Source: Halichoerus grypus
Lineage: Eukaryota; Chordata; Mammalia; Carnivora; Phocidae
Direction of reading: 5' to 3'
Assembly: GCF_964656455.1 (NCBI RefSeq)
Contig: NC_135716.1
Span: 79,894,484 to 79,958,483 of the forward strand
Length of the DNA: 64,000 bases
Part shown: positions 34,096 to 45,799 of the stretch, piece after piece
How positions within the stretch are numbered: position 1 is the first letter of the stretch
How the letters are laid out: each line of letters starts with the position of its first letter
Translations under genes and position numbers: made by a program
The notes under the pieces: generated by a model
Told to the model about the DNA's origin: nothing
Seen by the model: only the letters and a program-made list of their open reading frames with translations
Databases searched by the model: none

Positions 34096-34107
34096 AAACT
34101 GTTGTCT

Positions 34108-34613
34108 TAATTATTTTTCTAAGGCTGCCATAAGAAATACCATAAACTGGATTCCTCAGAGTCTTTTCTCCTTGGCTTGTAAATGGCCTCTTCTCTGGGT
34201 CTTCAGATGGCCTGTCTCAGTGTACACCCATCCCTGGTGTCTCCTTGTCTGGTTTAATCTCTCTCTCTCTTTTTTAAGATTTTATTTATTTATTAGAGAG
34301 AGAGAGAGCACATGTGGGAGGAGGAGCAGAGAGAGAAGCAGACTCCTTGCAGGGAGCCCAATGCAGGGCTCAATCCCAGGACTCTGGAATCATGACCTGG
34401 CAGATGCTTAACTGACTAAGCCACCAAGGTGCCCCTGGTCTAATCTCTTCTTATAAGAATGCTAGGCAGATAGAATTAGGACACCCTAATAATTTTCATT
34501 TTAACTTAATTATGTTTTTAAAGGCCCTGTCTCCAAATACAGTTACTTTCTAGGGTACTGGGAGTTAGGGCTTCAACTTATAAATTTTAAGGAGATACAA
34601 TTTAGCCTATAAC
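34108..34613 (-). mobile_element. MaLR LTR (MST/MLT1-like), split by a SINE
   Basis: The minus strand starts with the LTR-like gttataggctaaattgtatc at 34,613 and continues with tagaaagtaactgtatttgg and aggccatctgaagacccaga. It ends in tatttcttatggcagcctta near 34,120, a sequence order that matches the ERVL-MaLR LTRs from memory. A SINE (34,263-34,435) interrupts it. Confidence 0.75.
34263..34435 (-). mobile_element. Carnivore SINE inside the MaLR LTR
   Basis: Target-site duplications tggtttaatctct (34,250-34,262) and tggtctaatctct (34,436-34,448) differ by one base. The body is shortened internally (catgacctggcagatgctta). Confidence 0.93.
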
Positions 34614-35354
34614 TATTTTGAGTGTAATATTCAACATTGCTCTTATTATTCCAGATTTTATAAACTTAACATAATAATTATTACATCATTTCCTTTTATG
34701 GTGTATTGAGACAAATTAGTCTGAATCTGTACTCAACCTAGTACATATCAAGGAAATCTATTTTGAGAATATGTTCTAATACCCATGTTTTTAACTTTTA
34801 TCCAGAAGTAGTGATCATGTAGAAGACTGGGAGGAGGATCAGTTCTTATTTCAACTCTCCACTTTTTTTAATACAAAGAGGCTAAGATTTGCTTCTGGTT
34901 ATCCCTATAACTTACACTATTATTCTTTTAACAATACTGTAACAAAAAAATGAAAACATTATATTTTAAAATAGGATATAGAATTTTAAAAATGATTTTG
35001 TCAGAATGTTTTCTGTATGTATTTTATTGTTTTAAGCTTTCATTCTTATCAGCAAACCTCCTTGTTTAACTATGCATTAGTACTATTTCCCTAGGTCATC
35101 AACTAGGTCAGATTTTAAAATTATCATGATACCTAAACATTGTGTTACACAGATCATTAGCTGAATATTTTCTATGCTTCATATCTCATGATAGGCACTA
35201 TAGAGAGTGCAGAATTTTATCTTTATATCCTAGTCCTAATAACTTTGTTAAAACCCAAATGTGGTCACCTTGAACTTTTTCCTGGGGACATGGATGTTGA
35301 CTTTAGTAAGAGATAAACATCACTAGTTTTCATGAACTATTGAAACTACATTTG
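34614..35354. other. No gene seen; unique sequence
   Basis: No open frame or repeat that I can support. Confidence 0.5.
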
Positions 35355-35370
35355 AAAAGAGTATTGGTCA

Positions 35371-35579
35371 GGGGCACCTGGGTGGCTCAGTCGTTAAGTG
35401 TCTGCCTTCAGCTCAGGTCATGGTCCCAGGGTCCTGGGATCGAGCCCCACATGGAGCCCCACATGGAGCCCTGCATCAGGCTCCCTGCTCAGCGGGAAGC
35501 CTGCTTCTCCTCTCCCACTCCCCCTGCTTGTGTTCCCTCTCTCTCTGTCTGGAATAAATAAATAAAATCTTTAAAAAAA
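35371..35579 (+). mobile_element. Carnivore SINE with an internal short tandem duplication
   Basis: Target-site duplications aaaagagtattggtca lie at 35,355-35,370 and 35,580-35,595. The near-consensus body contains catggagcccca repeated (ccccacatggagccccacat at 35,445-35,464 and onward), which lengthens the segment following gatcgagc. Confidence 0.94.
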
Positions 35580-35854
35580 AAAAGAGTATTGGTCATAGAA
35601 AGCACAGATAAAGTAAGCTGGAGGGCTAACCTAGTCTTTTGAATGTCCTGTGTATCAGGCATGATACTGACCAACTCACTCCTAAGGAAAATGATTTCTG
35701 TTCTCTAGTCAAAAGGAGCAGGGATTCCTGGAAAATCATATAAAGTGATCATTCCTGCCAAAGTAAAAAAAAAAAAACGTAATAAACTTTTAAAAAACAA
35801 ATATTTTTTTCTCTAAAACCACAAAAAGTTCTAAAGGTTGTACATAAAATTTCT

Positions 35855-36055
35855 TTTTTTTTTTAAAAAAGATTTTATTTATTTATTTGACAGAGAGAGA
35901 CACAGCGAGAGAGGGAACACAAGCAGGGGGAGTGGAGAGGGAGAAGCAGGCTTTCCGCGGAGTAGGGAGCCCGATGCCAGTCTCGAACCCAGGACTCTGG
36001 GATCATGACCTGAACTGAAGGCAGACGCTTAATGACTGAGCCACCCAGGCACCCC
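35855..36055 (-). mobile_element. Carnivore SINE
   Basis: Perfect 16-base target-site duplications, tgtacataaaatttct, lie at 35,839-35,854 and 36,056-36,071. The body is near the window consensus. Confidence 0.95.
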
Positions 36056-36109
36056 TGTACATAAAATTTCTAAATCAATTAAATTCTAAAAATAATGGAA
36101 TAACCTTGG

Positions 36110-39100
36110 AAGTGCGATATCTTTTTGAATCAGTATTTTCATTTCCTTTAGGTGTATATTCAGAAGTGGAATTGCTGGATCAAATATTTTTAGTTTTTTG
36201 AGGAACCTCTATAATGTTTTCCACAGTGGCTCTACCAATTGACATTCTCACCAATAGTGCAATTACCTGATGGTTAGTAATGTTGAGCATATTTTCATGT
36301 ATCTGTTGGCTGTTTGTATGAGTTCTTTGGAAAAATGTCTATTCAGATCCTCTGTCCATTTCTAAATCAGATTGGTTTTTTCGCTATTGAGTTGTTTGAG
36401 TTCTTTATATATTTTGGATATTAACCCCTTATGTTGCTTTTTCTTTGTTTGTGTGTGTGTGTTTTCCTTTGCTGTGCAGAAGCTTTTCAGGTTGATGTAG
36501 TCCCACTTATTTAGTTTTGCTTTTGTTGCCTTTGCTTTTGGTGTCAAATACAAAAAATCATTGCTAACACCAGTGTTAAAGAGCTTACCACCTATGTTTT
36601 CTTCTGGGAGTTTTATGGTTTCAGGTCTTATATTAAAATCTTTCATCCATTTTGAGTTTAATTTTGTTCTGATGTAAGCTAAGGGCCCTGTTTCATTCTT
36701 TTGCATGTGGTTGTCCAGATTTCCCAACACCATTTATTGAAAAGACTGACCTTTCCTTATTGTATATTCTTGGCTCTTTTATCATAGATTAATAGTCCAT
36801 AAATGCATGGGTTTATTGCTGGGCTCTCTATTCCGTTCCACGGATGTATGCATCTGTTTTCATGTCAATACCATACTGTTTTGATTTCTATAGCTTTGTA
36901 ATACAGTTTGAAATCAGAGAGTATGACATCTCCAGCTTTGTTCTTCTCTCTCAAGATTGCTTTTCTACCTTTGGGGTCTTTGGTGGCCACATACAAATTT
37001 TAGGATTCTTTGTTCTATTTCTGTGAAAAATACCATTGGAATTTTGCTAGGGGCTGCACTGAATCTGTAGATTGCTTAGAGTAGCATAGGCATTTTAACA
37101 AAATTAATTCTTTCAATCCATGAGCTCAGAATATTTTTCCATTTATTTGTGTCTTCTCCAATTTCTTTCATCAATGTCATAGTTTTCAGTGTATAGGTCT
37201 TTCACTTCCTTGGTTAAATTTATTCCTAGGTATTTTATTCCTTTTGATGCAATTGTACTTGGGATTATTTTCTTAATTTCTCTTTCTGATAGTTCATTAT
37301 TAGTAAATAGAAATGCAACTTAATTTTTTGTGTTGAGTTTGTAAACTTCAGCTTTACTGAATTTGTTTATTAGTTCCAACAGATCTTTGGTGGTGTCTTT
37401 AGGGTTTTCTGTATATAACATCATGTCCTCTGCAAATAGAGACAGTTTTACTTCTTCTTTCTTTCTGATTTGGATGCCTTTTATTTCTTTTTATTATCTA
37501 ATCACTCTGGCTAGGACTTCCAATACTATGTTGAATAAAATTGGTGAGAGAAATCATCCTTGTCTTATTCCTGTCTTAGAGCATCTTTGTCTTATTCCTG
37601 ACCTTATTTTTGATCTGTCTTATTCCTGAGTATGGTGTTAGTTGTGGGCTTGTCATAGATGGCCTTTATTATGTTGAGGTACATTCCCTCTCTACTCACT
37701 TTGTTGACAGTTTTAATCATGAATCAATATTGAATCTTGCCAAAGGCTTTTTCTGCATCTATTTAAATGGTCGTATTATTTTAATCCTTCAATTTGTTAA
37801 TGTGATATATCACACTGATTGATTTGCAGATAAGAAACGTGCTTACATCCCTGGAATAAATCCCCCTTGATCATTTTAATGTATTGTTTAATTCAGTTTG
37901 CTAATATTTAGTTGAGGATTTTTGCATCTATGTCTATCAGTAATATTGGCCTTTTTAAAATTTTCTTTTCTTGTGGTTTTCTTGTCTGGTTTTGGTATCA
38001 GGGTAATTCTGGCCTTGTAAAATGTTTGAAGTGTTCTCTCCTCTTCTATTTTTTTTTTTTTTTTTGAAAGATCTTGACAAGAATTGGTACTAATTTTTCT
38101 TAAATGTTTGGTAGAATTCACCATTGAAGCTATCTGGTTCTGGACTTTTGCTTTTGGCAAGTTTTTGATTAAGGATTCAATCTCCTTACTAGTAATTGGT
38201 GTGTTCAAAGTTTGTATTTCTTCATTATTCAGTCTCAGTAAGTTGTATGCTTCTGGAAATTTATCAGTTTCTCCTAGGTTGTCCAATTTGTTGGCATATA
38301 ATTATAGAAGTTTCTTTAGATTCTTTGTATTCCTGTCCTATCAGTTGTAATGTCTCCTCTTTCATTTCTGACTTTATCTGAGACCTCACTCTTTCTTTCT
38401 TGGTGACTGTAGCTGAAGGTTTGTCAGTTTTGTTTATCTTTTCAAAAAAACAGCTCTTAGTTTCAACAACCTTTCTCGTCTTTTTAGTATTTTATTCACT
38501 TCTGCTTTAGTATTTTATTTACTTCTACTTTGTTATTTCTTTCCTCCTACTAACTTTTGGTTTTGTTTGTTGTTTTTCTATTTTCCTGAAGTGTAAAGTT
38601 AGGTTGTTTACTTAAGAGTTTTGATTTCTTAATGTAGGCATTTATTCCTACGAATTTCCATCTTCGAATTGCTTTTGCTGCATCCCACCCACTTTAGTAT
38701 ATTATATTTCCATTTTCATTTGTCTGGAGATATTTTCTGATTTCTGTTTTGATTTTTTCTTTGACTTATTGGTTATTGAGTAGCATGTTGTTTATTCTCC
38801 ACATGTTTGTGAGTTCTCTAGTTTTCTTGTAATTCATTTCTAGTTTTAACAAATGTAGTCAAAAAAGATGTTTGACATAACTTCAATCATCTTAAATTTA
38901 TTAAGATTCATTTTGTGGCCTAATTTATGATCTATCCTGGACAATGTTCCATGGACACGTGAGAAAAATGTGTGTTCTGTTGCTTTTTGGAGTGAATGTT
39001 CTGTATATGTCTATTAAGTCTTTTTGGTCTAGTGTGCTGTTTAAGGCCAATGTTTCCTATCCATTGATGAGAATAGGGTATTAAAATCTACTATTATTGT

Positions 39101-39770
39101 ATTGCTGTCTATTTCTCCCTTTAGATCTGGTAATATTTGTTTTATATATTCAGGTGTTGCTATGTCACGTTCATAAACATATACAAATGTTATATCTTCT
39201 TGTTGGACTGACCCCTTTATAATTATATAATGATCTTTTTGCTTCTTATTAAAGTCTTTTCTTAAAGTCTGTTTTGTCTGATTAAGTATAGCTACCCCAG
39301 TTTTCTTTGGTTTCCATTTGCATGGAATATCTTTTTCCATTCCTTCACTTTTGGTCTATTTGTGCTTTTCCATCTAAAGTGAATGTCTTGTAGCAGCATA
39401 TTGTTGGGTCTTGCTTTTTCTTCCATTGAGCCACTATATGTCTTGATTGGAGAATTAAGTCCATTTACATTTAAAATAAGCATTGATAAGTATGGATTTA
39501 TTGCCATTTTCTTCATCATTTTCTGGCTGTTTTGTAGTTCCTCCATTCTTTTTTCCTTCCCTTCTTCTCTTCCTTTATGACTTGATGAGTTTCTAATACT
39601 GGTATGCTTAGATTCCTTTATCTTTATCTTTTGTATATCTAGTATACATTTTTGCTTTGTGGTTACCATAAAGCTACACAAGACAACTTATATTTACAAA
39701 AGTCTATTTTAAGTTGATAACAACTTAAGTTTTAACACATTCTAATGCTTTACATTTTTATTCCCCTCCC
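36110..39770 (-). mobile_element. LINE-1 with almost complete ORF2, antisense, nonfunctional
   Basis: On the minus strand ORF2 begins near 39,525 (INPYLSMLILNVNGLNSPIK). It continues through the endonuclease (LLQDIHFRWK, about 39,377-39,406, where the usual catalytic QETH glutamate is aspartate; and VDFNTLFS, about 39,065-39,090, where GDFN is altered). It goes on through the RT, with FAED at 37,425-37,436 in place of FADD, to the C-terminus with [18 protein letters not shown] near 36,600-36,660 and the end near 36,110. The inter-ORF segment lies at 39,540-39,770. ORF1 and the 3' UTR are missing. A T run is present at 38,048-38,064. Confidence 0.9.
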
Positions 39771-40235
39771 CAAATTTTGTTTTTGATGTCACAATTTATT
39801 TCTTTTTATCATATGTATGTGTGCTTTCAATAAAATTTTAGGTTGTTAAAAACCACTACTAAAGTAGGTTATTATAATTAATGAATTTAACTTTGCAGTT
39901 GGATTAAAGTTTAGTTTTCTATCCTGTCATTTTATAATAATAAAATAACTCCTCAAAAACAAACACAAAGTAATATTTTTACCAAGTCCAATATGCATAT
40001 TTTATGTTCTCTCTAATGTAGTTGATTCTGTTTTTAAATTTTATTTTAGATTTTAGACTTAATTTTATTTTTAGTTTCCCATACCTGATAGTAATTTCAC
40101 TTGTGAGATAGGAAACATGGTATGGGTAATGTTAAGCTGTTTGATATGTACATCCCAGTGGCTTCTCAGAGCCTTTTTCTTAGGAGAAAACTCCTTCATT
40201 AGGCATATAAAGACATGAATGGTTTAGTCTCTATC
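39771..40235. other. No gene seen; AT-rich
   Basis: Unique-looking AT-rich DNA. Confidence 0.45.
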
Positions 40236-40625
40236 TAATTCCCTAACTTCTGCTCCAAAGCCTCCTCTACTCTTTCTACTCCAGTCATAATGATGTTTCT
40301 CTAGTTCTCATATTCTCCATGTTTCTTACCACAACATAAACTTCACAGATGCCTTCCTATCTACCCTAGATTCTCATTTTTTATGGCCTTAACCTCAGCT
40401 CAGCTCACTGAACAAGAACAGGTCAAACCCCTATATTGTAGGTAAGATATAACAAGATCATAGTTATACTATATATAAAGTTATACTTTATATTTCATGT
40501 GTGCCTGCTTCATTCACATTCATTTCTCACTTATTACTGTACTTCTGGGGCCTAACAAGCCTAGCATACTACCTGGTAATAGTAGGAAGTTGCTTAGTAT
40601 TTTGAATGAATGGTTAGCATTTATA
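40236..40625 (+). mobile_element. LINE-2 fossil
   Basis: Words such as taacttctgctccaaagcct, the ttctggggcctaacaagcct then agcatactacctggtaatag, and the end tattttgaatgaatgg follow the L2 3' end (a diverged gcctggcacatagtaggtgc and ttgaatgaatg). Confidence 0.65.
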
Positions 40626-41229
40626 TATCTGTCTATCTATCAAGATTGATGAAGATAATAGATTATCCATGTATATAATGCTGGAATGGTTCAAGAGAGA
40701 TTGTAGTTTAAAACAAAAACAACTTTTTCTTTCCTACCAATATTGCTTGTCCAAATTCAATCTGTGAGGCTAGTTGTCTCTCATTATTTGGATGAATTAT
40801 TGAGCAGAACTTCTGAATTTTCTGGACATTAATATAATGAAATTTCTTCTAGTCATTTCAAACAACAAAAGTAGTTTCATTTGAGAAATTAAAATGTTTA
40901 GTAATATATTAATCAAAGTCTAAACTTCACCTAAAACTTATGTTCTCTTTTAAGTATGGCATGAGTTAGAGGAGATCCTGGGGTGGAAAAGACCTGTATA
41001 GCTGTCATTTCTTAGTGTTAGCTCCCTTATCTGAGATTGGAAGCTGTTTAAAGGAGATTAATTCCTACATGTATGATTTTGAAGACTGAGAATTCTCTAT
41101 AGATGGGGGAGTGTCATCTGCAGTTCTGTGATATGGATGATGGTTTTCCTCGCTGTATCTTTTATATCTCATCCTTCAGTCCTTGGTTCTTTGGGGCTCA
41201 TCTTCAACACTTGTTGAGATCCTATCTTC
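40626..41229. other. No gene seen; unique sequence
   Basis: No repeat recognised. A short TCTA run lies at 40,630-40,645. Confidence 0.5.
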
Positions 41230-41231
41230 CA

Positions 41232-41290
<59 letters not shown>

Positions 41291-41292
41291 TT
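41230..41292. repeat. (TA)n microsatellite
   Basis: About 60 bases of alternating TA with GTA and ACA interruptions that make it a near palindrome. Confidence 0.95.
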
Positions 41293-41399
41293 GTAGTGGA
41301 GATAATTAAGGTCTAGTCTTAACAGATTTGATCTCTGGGACTTATTTATAACTAGTTGCAAGTTTGTAGTCTTAAAGCATCTCCCTCCTCCCCCCACCA

Positions 41400-41760
41400 T
41401 CCACTGTTTTATTCTCTCTTTTTATGACTTTGGCTTTTTAAAATTCCTTGACAATTTTAAGCATTTTTAGACTGGTTCAGATTAAAACAGATTGCAGTTT
41501 GATATAGTTCAAAGCTGTCTTGACATAATGACTACCCTCAAACCCACCATCACTAAAAGTATGTGCACGTTATTTGCAAAGCACATTTAAACTGATTTCA
41601 GATAATTTGTAATTGGATTGTTAACTCACTTTGCCAAGAAGCAATTGATTAGAGTAAGCCAGTTTGTCTCTTTTAATAGATTAAACTATGCTTTGATGGA
41701 ACAGTTTTGGTTAACTTGCTCTGTAAAAAGTAGTTTGGTTTTCTCTTAGCTCCTTTATTT
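41400..41760. other. Candidate conserved non-coding sequence
   Basis: Unique, non-repetitive sequence with several homeodomain/SOX-like words (gtaattggattgttaact at 41,611-41,628; gcaattgattag at 41,641-41,652) and no open frame. This style is common in conserved vertebrate enhancers, but that is impression only; no alignment is available. Confidence 0.25.
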
Positions 41761-42835
41761 TCTGACACCAAACAATTACCCTAATATAGAATTTACTATT
41801 TGCATTCAAACCTGAATTCTTGAAGTTGATCCTAAGAATAAGGAAGAAAAAAAATGTTTTATTCAATAGAAACTTGAACCTGACCTTGTTTTTTATAATG
41901 CAAAGCAAAAAGAATGAATACCTTATAAGCACTCTTTTTTAAAAGTGAAAAGGAATGACGATGTGTGAGTGGACCTAAGCAGACTCAGAGTTAGGTCAGA
42001 CAGTGCAATACATACATACAAAAATGAAATGAGTAGAAAAGAGGTTGAGAATCTCTAAAGCAGATGCAGAGGGGGAAAAAAAAACGGCTTACTTTCACTA
42101 TGTGCTTCTAGATAGCTTTATATGTAGGGAAGCTAATTCTGGGTCTTACATTCTTTAAAGGGGTCCTGAAATTGCTTGCTTCTTACTTGTTTGCTTGAAT
42201 ACTCAGAAATTAAAAAAACAAAAACAAAAACCAAAAAGCAAACCTTTGACTTTCTCACCCTTTTAATCACTGGGAAATGCAGACCTGAGGAGGAAGCACA
42301 GAGAGGCACAGCTACCAAACTTAGTTTCAATTGACAGTTTCAGGGGGGAGTGGGCACTCAGCATGATGTTTAATTTAGAGCAATTGACAACCCATCCAGA
42401 ACACAGTGTGAGACAATTATTTACAGTAAGCTAAACTGTGCTACCAGAAGAATCTGCCCTAAAATGTAATTCTTTTCCCAAGCCTTCCCTACACGCACCC
42501 TGTGCTTTTCAAAGTATTGTATTTCTGAAAAGCACTGCAAGGTGATAATTGTTTCCAATTGTATTTAAATTCAGTTTAATCATCAACCATTTGCTAAATC
42601 TGGAGCAATTGGAAGAAATGTATTGAAATGTGAGGCGTGCCACCAAAATGGATTCCTAAGTGCATGGGGAGATTCAAAGCTTCATCAATGCTGCCTTGGT
42701 TTGGAGGAAAGTCAATAATTGGAGATCTACCAGCAAGACAGGGAAGGCAGCTTGCCTTCCTGCTGTTGAGCAGCAAAGTCCTGTAGCCCTGCAAACAGGC
42801 TGTATTCTGATATAATTTATCTTTGCTAGAGAGCT
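41761..42835. other. No gene seen; unique sequence
   Basis: The AT-rich part at 42,290-42,620 repeats the style above (caattgacaacccatccaga; caattggaagaaatgtattg). Short minus-strand open frames (42,133-42,330; 42,594-42,878) have no recognised domain. Confidence 0.4.
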
Positions 42836-43280
42836 TTGTGGTAGGCAGAATAATATCCTCCCCCAAAAATATCCACACCCTAATCCCTGAGACCTGCTAA
42901 ATATGTTACTTTGTATGGCAGATAAGGACTTTGCAGATGTTATTAAGTTAAATACCTAGAGATAGGGAAATTACCCGGGATTACTCACATGATCCTAATG
43001 GAATCACGAGGGTCCTGAAAATTGAAGAAGAATGCAGAAAAGGGAGATCAGAATTATACATTGCGAGGACTCAATACTTTGTTGCTGAAGTTGAAGATAG
43101 GGGAAGGTGGCCATGAGCAAAGAATGTGGGCAGCCTCTAAAAGCTGGAAAAGGCAAGGGAACTAATTCTTTCTAGCAGCCTCCAGAAGGAATGTAGTCCT
43201 TCCAGGCCCTTGATTTTAACTCTGTGGCTGGACTTCTGAGCTCTAGAACTGTAAGTGAATAAATTGGGCCTTTAGATACA
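42836..43280 (+). mobile_element. MLT1-like MaLR LTR
   Basis: The order tgtggtaggcagaataatat, ctttgcagatgttattaagt, ggtggccatgagcaaagaat, agctggaaaaggcaagggaa, ttctgagctctagaactgta and then agtgaataaattgggcc is the standard layout of the MLT1 group. It ends with the AATAAA polyadenylation signal at 43,258-43,263. The sequence is moderately diverged. Confidence 0.8.
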
Positions 43281-43397
43281 AGTATATTAACTCAACAAAC
43301 ATTAATTGGGTATCACCAAGCTCTCTGCTAGATGCTGGCATAAGAAAATGAAAGGTCTTTAGAAAGCTCACAGTCTATATTACCAATATCATTTAAA

Positions 43398-43615
43398 AGA
43401 TGAGAGACTATGGGCCCTGAGAAACAAACTGAGTGTTCTAGAGGGGAGGGGCATGGGGGGATGGGTTAGCCTGGTGATGGGTATTAAAGAGGGCACGTAT
43501 TGAATGGAGCACTGGGTGTTATGCGCAAACAAGGAATCATGGAACACTACATCAAAAACTAATGATGATTAGATATGGTGATTAACATAACATCATAAAA
43601 TTTTTAAAAATTTTT
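43398..43615 (+). mobile_element. 5'-truncated carnivore L1, 3' UTR only
   Basis: gagagactatgggccctgag, then the G-rich tract, then actgggtgttatgcgcaaac and the terminus with a small change (atgatgattagatatggtg), then an A/T-mixed tail. I could not fix the target-site duplication with confidence. Confidence 0.88.
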
Positions 43616-43784
43616 TAAAAAAGAACATTTAGTGACTCTACCATTCTTTGACACTATTCATTTAACTCTAAGTTCTTTCAACTATGGCTTCTCTAGTGTT
43701 AGGATCAGTAAAGAAAATAATTACTTAAGAATTCTTGTTTTGGAACCATTAATAGTGCAAAACATAGAGGAGTGAGAGAAAATA

Positions 43785-43980
43785 ACTAATAATTTTCTCA
43801 ATCTCCAAAACAACCTCTTGGAATGAGATAGTCTTGTCACCAGTGTAAAATAATAGAAGGAATTCAGAGGTGTTAGCTAACTTGCTAATGATCACACAGC
43901 TATAATTCACATAGATAGATCTGGGTCTCTCTGCGTCCAAAAATAGAATGCCAGCCATTTCACCACACTGACTCCAACTT
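43785..43980 (+). mobile_element. MIR fossil
   Basis: The core gttagctaacttgctaatga tcacacagct at about 43,873-43,902 is the MIR core (the family reads ttaagtaacttgcccaaggt cacacagct), with cctcttggaatgaga before it. Confidence 0.6.
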
Positions 43981-44314
43981 CATGACAGTATTGGTAAAAA
44001 CTCATCACACAATGTTTTAAATAGAGAAATGGAGTAATATATTGTTATTCCTACTATTTTTCTTCCAATCTGGTCTGCATACCTCACTGGATTGCTGTGA
44101 CTATCAAAGGGGATATGGGAAATGCCAATGCAAGTCATAAAACACTATTGTTTCCCTCAGACATTCATATTATTCTATGGCATTTTAAAAAGTGGAAAAT
44201 TTTTTAAATTAGAAACTTCCATAAATAAAAATCTCTTTAGCTGATTAATTCACTTGGTTACAGTATATGCTTATTACGTATATTCCACATGTATTAAAAT
44301 AGCTAACTATAAAA

Positions 44315-44560
44315 CAGCTAATATGCATTAACTATTTATTATATGCCAGCCACTATGCAAAAAGTTTTATGTAAATTATTTCATTACATAATTACAATAC
44401 ACCCAAATGATAGTTTTGGGTTTTGTTTTTAATCATCCCTATTCTGAAGAACAAAAAAGTGAAATTTAAGTTCAGTAAATCCCTCCAAGTCATACAGATA
44501 GTGTTAAAGATGAGTTTTCAACCCATACAATTTACTTTAGCTCCAAAGCCACTTTGTAAC
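44315..44560 (+). mobile_element. MIR fossil
   Basis: tattatatgccagccactat (44,337-44,356), ttttatgtaaattatttcat and tccctccaagtcatacagat follow the MIR layout of tgtgccaggcactgt, a cattatttcat-type block and the core ending with cacacagct. Confidence 0.75.
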
Positions 44561-45212
44561 ATAGGCTTAGATTTATGTTTTATCTTCATGCAAACCACCT
44601 ATTTAATTATAGCATTAAGCTCTATGCCAGAAAAAATGATATATAAATAATTATCATTGCTCTCAAGAGCCCTAGCAAGATATTTTAGGCAAATAATTTG
44701 AATTAATTAATCCTGTGGTGAATAAAGTTCAAAGCACACATTCTAGTGTGATGATATTGCATATGTTTATTGCAAATACTAAAAATAATTATTCTTTCTC
44801 TAGTTGTATATGAAGTTAACACAAAGTAGGACTGGAAATTCCAGCTTTAAGATGGCAACATCAAATCATGATTTTACATTACTCCTCCTAAAATTCATCT
44901 AAGATAACCAAGAGAGTAAAATAAAAAACAAAACAAAACAAAACAAAAACCCAAAAAACAGAACTGAATAATCAACCTCCAGTGAAATTCAGAGAATTTT
45001 TGGACCACAAAATATGAGCAAAGAAAAGTAAAAAATAAGAGTGAAGATGAAATAGAAGTGCCTGGAGACACTCAGAGGAGAAATCTGTTATGGATTTCAG
45101 TAAAAGTCAAGGGATCGCCCCTATGCATAGGAAATGATACAGCTTAAGTTTCCATAATCTCTGTGAGGCTGACCAGCAACACTTCTTTGATTCCCAATTA
45201 ATATAGAGTCTC
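44561..45212. other. No gene seen; possible L1 5' region
   Basis: An (AAAAC)n tract lies at 44,925-44,955. The part around 44,850-45,100 (ttaagatggcaaca; tccagtgaaattcagagaat) resembles an L1 5' UTR, without decisive motifs. Confidence 0.4.
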
Positions 45213-45227
45213 AAAAAGCAAAGAAGA

Positions 45228-45384
45228 GGGTGGGAGGATGGGTTAGCCTGGTGATGGGTATTGAGGAGGGCACGTTCTGCATGGAGCACTGGGTGTTATG
45301 CACAAACAATGAATCATGGAACACTATATCTAAAACTAATGATGTAATGTATGGGGATTAACATAACAATAAAAAAATTTAAAA
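45228..45384 (+). mobile_element. Short 5'-truncated carnivore L1
   Basis: Perfect 15-base target-site duplications, aaaaagcaaagaaga, lie at 45,213-45,227 and 45,385-45,399. The 157-base insert starts in the G-rich 3' UTR and ends with aatgatgtaatgtatgggga and then ttaacataacaataaaa plus tail. Confidence 0.95.
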
Positions 45385-45799
45385 AAAAAGCAAAGAAGAT
45401 AGAAGAATGAAAACTCACACAGAAAAGCTATATTTTGAAAGAGCAATATATATATATAAAACATGGGTGGAGGAAACTTTGTGTTGCAAACAATGCTGCA
45501 GTGACAATTTAAAGTTGCATTGGAACAATATAGTGTTAAGAACTCACAGATACATACTAAGCCATGTGAATGAAGGAGAATTGCTATTTGCTTACAGCAC
45601 ACAACTCTTATTCCACATACAAAACTCTTCAAAAAAAAAAAAAAAACACACCAAAAACAGACTCGTTTAGAAATAACTTACTAGAAGGTCTTATATATAT
45701 GTAAGGATGTGCACATGCCCAGGAAAGGCCTGAGAAGATACTAAGCTTATAGAAAAAGCACAAGTATAAATCTTCATCAAACAATTGTTTCTTAGATAT

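Noticed and set aside
21956..45384. The motif atgatgtaatgtatggtg recurring at many places, considered as a dispersed regulatory site
   Set aside because: Each occurrence is the 3' terminus of a carnivore L1.
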